A stretch of DNA of 64,000 nucleotides from Cryptomeria japonica (lineage: Eukaryota > Streptophyta > Pinopsida > Cupressales > Cupressaceae). The stretch spans positions 440,599,213 through 440,663,212 of the forward strand of contig NC_081407.1 in assembly GCF_030272615.1 (NCBI RefSeq). Reading direction: 5' to 3'. A program made the position numbers and the translations under genes. Positions within the stretch are counted from its first letter, which is position 1, and the number at the start of each line of letters is the position of its first letter. Shown here one piece after another: positions 59,640 through 64,000 of this stretch. The notes below the pieces were generated by a model that saw only the letters and a program-made list of their open reading frames with translations, was not told the DNA's origin and made no database searches.

Positions 59640-60529
59640 TGGAGTGGAGACACATGAAAGTGTCAAGTTAGACTCCCAAATTGCTTTCAATTCTTTGGTG
59701 CGAAGATTTGATTAAGAAAGAGATGAAAAGAATGAATTAAAGTAGAAATGTGAGTAGTTGACCAGTGTGCTTCTCAAAGTCACATAATATTCCCAGGAAA
59801 TTGAGCCAATTATTTCCTAAATGGATACTGAGGCTCTCAAGAAGGTGGAATAGGTGGGCATCAAGGGCCGTGTAGTGGATTGCTCGATTGAAATAAGAAG
59901 GTTCCCATCTTCTAGATCCAGTGATTAAGTTTTTGACTGATTTTGAAATTATCCAAAGTCAAATGCAAGGTGTTAAAACTTCTTTATCTCAAGAGGTCGA
60001 GGATATTGAAAAAAGTGTAACTCTTTGGGATAAAATGGAGTATTTCAGAATTGACATCCTCGTGGAGAATAAGGTAATTCCAACAAGAGAGAAATATATC
60101 CAGATTCTGTCATTATTATCTCATAAGAAAGAAACAATAAGGTCAATGATTATGGAGCTGGATCGAGAAAATAAGGAAGGTAATGATGAAATTGATCTTA
60201 TTTTAGCAAGAATAGCTGATATTCCTTGTTATTTGTATAATGATAATCAAAACCTTGTGACTAGTGATGCCATCATACAAGAATTTATTTCCTTAATGGA
60301 TCACTATACATAAGATGATTTCTCATTGAATGCATTTGATAAATTGCTAGAAATACAATTCAGTTTTGAAGTCCTTGCATCAATGTTGAAAGATGGAAAA
60401 AAGAAATACATAAAGGCTGAAGACGCAGTTTCCCGTGTTCACATCATCACCAACTCTACCACAATTCTGGACAAAGCCAAGATGGAAGCTATTTTGGTCA
60501 AGTTCAAGGAATTTAAAAAGATCCAATGA
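59640..60529 (+). pseudogene. retroelement-associated coiled-coil reading frame
   Basis: From about 59640 a frame with several stops reads FNSLVRRFD...LTSVLLKVT...YSQEIEPIIS, then MDTEALKKVE and VVDCSIEIRRF. From 59921 the adjacent frame continues for about 200 codons (SLSQEVEDIEKSVTLWDKM, YIQILSLLSHKKETI, FDKLLEIQFSFEVLASML, AKMEAILVKFKEF) with one TAA at 60311 where CAA would fit. The predicted product is strongly helical and heptad-like. Purine-rich sequence and LTR-like DNA follow directly, so I take it for the last reading frame of an LTR retroelement. No enzyme motif is present, and the exact family is not certain. Confidence 0.5.
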
Positions 60530-60542
60530 GGAGGAGAAAAAT

Positions 60543-61750
60543 GAATAAAGAGTCCCCTTTTGACACTTTCTTTTCATGTAGTTGCATTGTTAGATGCTGC
60601 AAGTTTTATCGCAGTTGCGCATTTTCTTTCTACTATAGTTGTAGTCAAGTGGAACTGTGCAGTTGAATTAGTGAATTGTGCCCACATTTTTCTCCACTCT
60701 TTTTCTATATAAAGGGGACCCTCATTTGTAAATATTTATCTTTGATATGCTTAGCAAAACTCTGCCAAAATTTTGTGCCAACTAAGACTTTGTGCTTTTT
60801 GTTGTAAAATTTGATTCAAGGAAATAAAGATAGCAATTAGATTATTTCCAAACTTTGTGTTGAATAGAAGATTGTGATTGTGATTGGGATTATTCTTATG
60901 TTTAAATTCTCATGATCATTCCTTACATTCTTGAATCTTTTGGTAAAAATTGTGAAAGTTTATGAAAGAGCTTTCTAATTGTGGAAATAGACTTTGTGTT
61001 GTTTACATATTTGGGAAATTTTCTGATGTTAAGTAATTAGTAGTAGGATTTGTATTGCTACTATTACTTGTAGTTTAAGGAATTGGGAGTTTATACTTGA
61101 AGACTTTGAGCTACAGGTTAAATTTCTTATCATTTGTAATCTTTAGCTTAGTTAAATTTATATTCAAGAAAGACTTTGTGCTTCTCGATTGTAAGCTTTT
61201 GGTGTAATTTGTTGGAGTAGTTGGTTCATTTCTATAAGTATCATATGTGATAGGGATTTGTAACAAGTGGAGGGAAAATACATAAGCTCTGAAAAAAGAG
61301 AGTTATATGCCTGAAACTTACCCACAAAGTTTAATTTCTTGTTAATTAGAGAAGAAATTTCAAAGGGAACCTCCCCTTGCTGAGAGGAGAGATTAATTTG
61401 TCAACATAGCTGTGTGTGAACTATATATTTTGTCATTGCTACGCTAGTGACAAAATATTCACCCAACAAATTCGAGCACATGTCCTTGGAGTTAGAAAGA
61501 TGCAAATTTGTGTTCTCAAATGGCTTGATGATGGAGATTTGTTGGTACAAACTAAAAGACCAAGATAGATGATTTTCAGTGTCAAGAATGTCTTTAGAAA
61601 GTGTCAGAGAAGAAGCTAACAAAGATGGAAAGCTACCTCAAAAAGATCAATGATTTGGTCTTTCTTCAAAATTAACATTTGCTAGTTACACTTTGTAAAA
61701 ATGACTTATGTCACTTATTTGTAGCTACAAGTTAGAATTTGGGCTTAATT
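60543..61750 (+). mobile_element. probable LTR following the coiled-coil frame
   Basis: A purine-rich stretch (GAGGAGGAGAAAAA, 60528-60541) precedes sequence with a promoter-like layout: TATATAAAG at 60706-60714 followed by AGACTTTGTGCTTTTTGTTG and later AAGACTTTGTGCTTCTCG-like repeats (60785, 61169). This fits polypurine tract plus 3' LTR with a pol II promoter. No 5' counterpart lies in the window, and the right end is not fixed. Confidence 0.45.
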
Positions 61751-61794
61751 TTTGTAAAAGTTAGGTAAATCCTTACTTGTCTCAAAAAAAGGTA

Positions 61795-61920
61795 GTTACT
61801 AGAAATAATAACTTAGGTAGTTATCCTAAGTGGTTGACTTAGGTAGTTATCTTAAGTGGATTAGCTAGGTAGTTACACTAGGTGGTTATTCTAAGTGGTT
61901 ACCAAAAGTGGTTATGAATT
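61795..61920 (+). repeat. short tandem repeat TTAGGTAGTTATCCTAAGTGG
   Basis: Four to five units of about 22-26 bp with the shared core TAGGTAGTTA and AAGTGGTTA. Units diverge toward the right end. Non-coding. Confidence 0.8.
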
Positions 61921-62093
61921 AGTTATTGCAGGATGCCGATTAATACAAGGCTATTTCATTTGTAAAAGAGAACTTTTTACAGAGGGGAGACAAAGATACT
62001 TAGAGAAATAGTTTGATGACTTTTGTGTTTACACTTTGTGTAAAACAGTTCTTGAGATTATATAATTTCATGGAAATAATAAAGGATGCATTT

Positions 62094-62166
62094 AGCTCGT
62101 ATGTTCTTGATGTGCTTCTTGAGTTATTATTATTGATTTTTCGTGTGTTAAATTCTTGATATCTAT
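62094..62166 (+). repeat. direct repeat, copy 1
   Basis: It starts AGCTCGTATGTTCTTGATGT and continues GCTTCTTGAGTTATTATTA. Closely matched at 63697-63767. The sequence before the two copies differs. Confidence 0.85.
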
Positions 62167-62179
62167 GATATAAGGAGGA

Positions 62180-63690
62180 ATTAATTAAATTAATTTCTTA
62201 TTAAGTCATTAAAATAGTTAATTATTAAAAGTGACTATATATTTAATTAATTTAATTAAAAGTTGACTTAAGTATAAAAATTAAAATAATTAAAAGTCAC
62301 TTAAATAATATTAAATAATAAAGTGTACCTACCCTCTTCTAGAAGGAACCTCGTGAAGGGTGATGAAAAATGATAAATAGAAGAGGATGTTAGAGGATCA
62401 AAGGGGAGATTGGAGTTTTGGTTATGAAGAAATGACTAATGCATGGCATTGGTGAAATCTCCGAGGATGCAAACCTTCAGTAGATTGTAGAAGGGCTGGA
62501 CAAAACCCTAGTTCTTCATCTGGGAGTGGGAGATATTTAGTTTCTCACATTGTACATAGAAGGTTATGGTGATTGGGAAGGAAAATCAATCCTTTCACTT
62601 GAGCTTATTGAAGTTACATCTCAGATTTGGGTAGTTGTGCTTCAGATTTGCAGGTTTAGAAATCACCTTATTGAAGACATATTCTTGGTCAAATATACAT
62701 CTAGTTCCTAAGCGATACTTATGGGAGATTTGTAGAAGAGTTTTGAAGAGTTTTTGAAGGCAGATCGAAGAGCTTATGTCTTGTTGTTATCAAAGTTGCA
62801 GACTATGATCCCCACGTTTTGATTCATATCTCATTACATGTGCAATGATTTTGAGATCTGTGGGCACCAAAATTCATTGGAGAGTGTGGTGATATTTTTG
62901 AGGTAATTTATTGAGTGTTTGGGGTGTCTATTTATTTATATGAAGAAGTCAAACTATAATAGGTCTTCCCCTTTGGAGTCCATCAATTTTTACCATCCAA
63001 AGTTTATAACTGCTCAAAGTCATATGGGATGCTAGGCGCTGCCACATAGTTGGAAAATTTGATCAGTTGGAAGATGGTTTTTTTTGGAATGTCAGTAATA
63101 GATTGTAGTGTGTTCTCAGAGCTTCAGACTTGTAGTAGTAATGGCAGCCTTGTATAAGGGACAACTTGGCACTTGGGGGGCTTGATGATTGTCATATATC
63201 ACACACTTCTGCACCACATATTTCTAGGTTCTAATTATCAAATTTCCGTTGCATTTTCAGTTGGTTGTAAGATTTTATGACAGTCATATGTTCTCAGATA
63301 AATCTGAAAGTGTCCATGTCTATTTGTCTATTTGATGAATTGCTTTTGATGTAAATCGGCTAGTGAAAGTAGCCTATTTTGATTTATGAATGAAAGATCA
63401 ATAAGTTGTCCCTCTTATTTGATGTATGCCAAATGTTTGTGAAATTGACACTTGTCTGTAAGTGCATATGTACTCATTGTAAACTTATCTATATGTGTGG
63501 TTAAAGGCCTAGAATGTCCTAGATAGTGAATTATGCATGATAGTGCTGACTTTTGTAGTTTAGGAAGTTATTATATAAGGTTAAATCAGTTTGATTTTAT
63601 AAGACCAACAAGCTGGAGGACTGCTCGGCAAGTGTTTGACAATATTCCTTGTGTCTCACAAGCATATTTTTGACCTATAAGACCAAGGGA
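62180..63690. other. unassigned sequence between two direct repeats
   Basis: About 1.5 kb of AT-rich sequence without a convincing reading frame. It is bounded by the direct repeats at 62094 and 63697, so it may be a small insertion or the internal part of a degraded element. No terminal motifs are decisive. Confidence 0.35.
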
Positions 63691-63696
63691 TATTAC

Positions 63697-63767
63697 AGCT
63701 CGTATGTTCTAGATGTGCTTCTTGAGTTATTATTACTGATTTTTCGTATGTCAGATTGGTGATATCT
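63697..63767 (+). repeat. direct repeat, copy 2
   Basis: Second copy of the 62094 repeat, starting AGCTCGTATGTTCTAGATGT, with a handful of substitutions. Confidence 0.85.
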
Positions 63768-64000
63768 TTTGCCTATGTGCAAATGATTTGTCATCTATTG
63801 GAAAGCTTATGATCCATGCAATTGATGTAATGGAACACAATCAAGCTTTGGTATCTTGGTTTGGATGTGCTAGAGTTACCCATCTCTTCGTATGTTGAGA
63901 TATGCTACCCTTATTTCATCATCATTGCAAGTTAAAACTTGTTTTATGCTTAAACCCCCTTTGTATCTATCATCATTTATCAAATCTCAGTGTGTATTCG

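Noticed and set aside
61401-61622. 73-codon minus-strand frame
   Set aside because: It lies in LTR-like sequence, without homology or splice context.

Overview
The window looks like intergenic, repeat-dominated nuclear DNA of a seed plant with a very large genome. A gymnosperm, most likely a conifer, is my inference. Reasons: AT-rich sequence, nested LTR retrotransposons primed by initiator tRNA-Met, decayed PLS-type PPR genes, and only one intact host gene in 64 kb.

Left flank (1-16.6 kb): an unnamed dispersed repeat; a tandemly duplicated exon-like unit with a 129-codon frame; a degenerate telomere-like minisatellite; a hairpin MITE; a 370-bp inverted repeat whose centre carries a 5S rRNA-like box; a PPR pseudogene; one exon fragment of a 2-oxoglutarate-dependent dioxygenase; and an intact single-exon F-box gene on the minus strand (ATG at 12853, stop at 11627).

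Centre (16.64-52.32 kb): the two halves of one dispersed repeat lie 35.7 kb apart (16590-16642 and 52317-52754), and an uninterrupted relative lies at 150-720. Everything between them was therefore inserted. The insert has imperfect terminal inverted repeats and inverted CGTACG-rich subterminal regions. It carries a plus-strand multi-exon gene (17013-19081, unknown zinc-ribbon/coiled-coil protein) and a minus-strand DDE-like transposase gene (20757-38638) whose superfamily I cannot name. Two copia-type LTR retrotransposons landed inside the transposase gene: a gag-only element (21336-29593, target duplication ATGGG) and a gag-pol element (31615-38307) with a nearly clean codon junction. The right arm holds a decayed copia integrase, a BTB/POZ exon fragment, long GA microsatellites, a palindromic minisatellite and a degenerate tandem array.

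Right flank (52.3-64 kb): a CACTA-like transposon end inserted in the same host repeat, a decayed tRNA-Val(UAC)-like sequence of bacterial/organellar type, a Ty3/gypsy reverse-transcriptase remnant, a second PPR pseudogene, an array of ten and a half palindromes at about 52-bp spacing, a copia LTR remnant, and a retroelement coiled-coil reading frame followed by LTR-like sequence.

Most premature stops that I could judge against the family reading are explained by C-to-T changes in former CAG, CAA or CGA codons. This fits decay driven by cytosine methylation. The best candidate for an undescribed system is the large DNA transposon with its two-gene, convergent layout.
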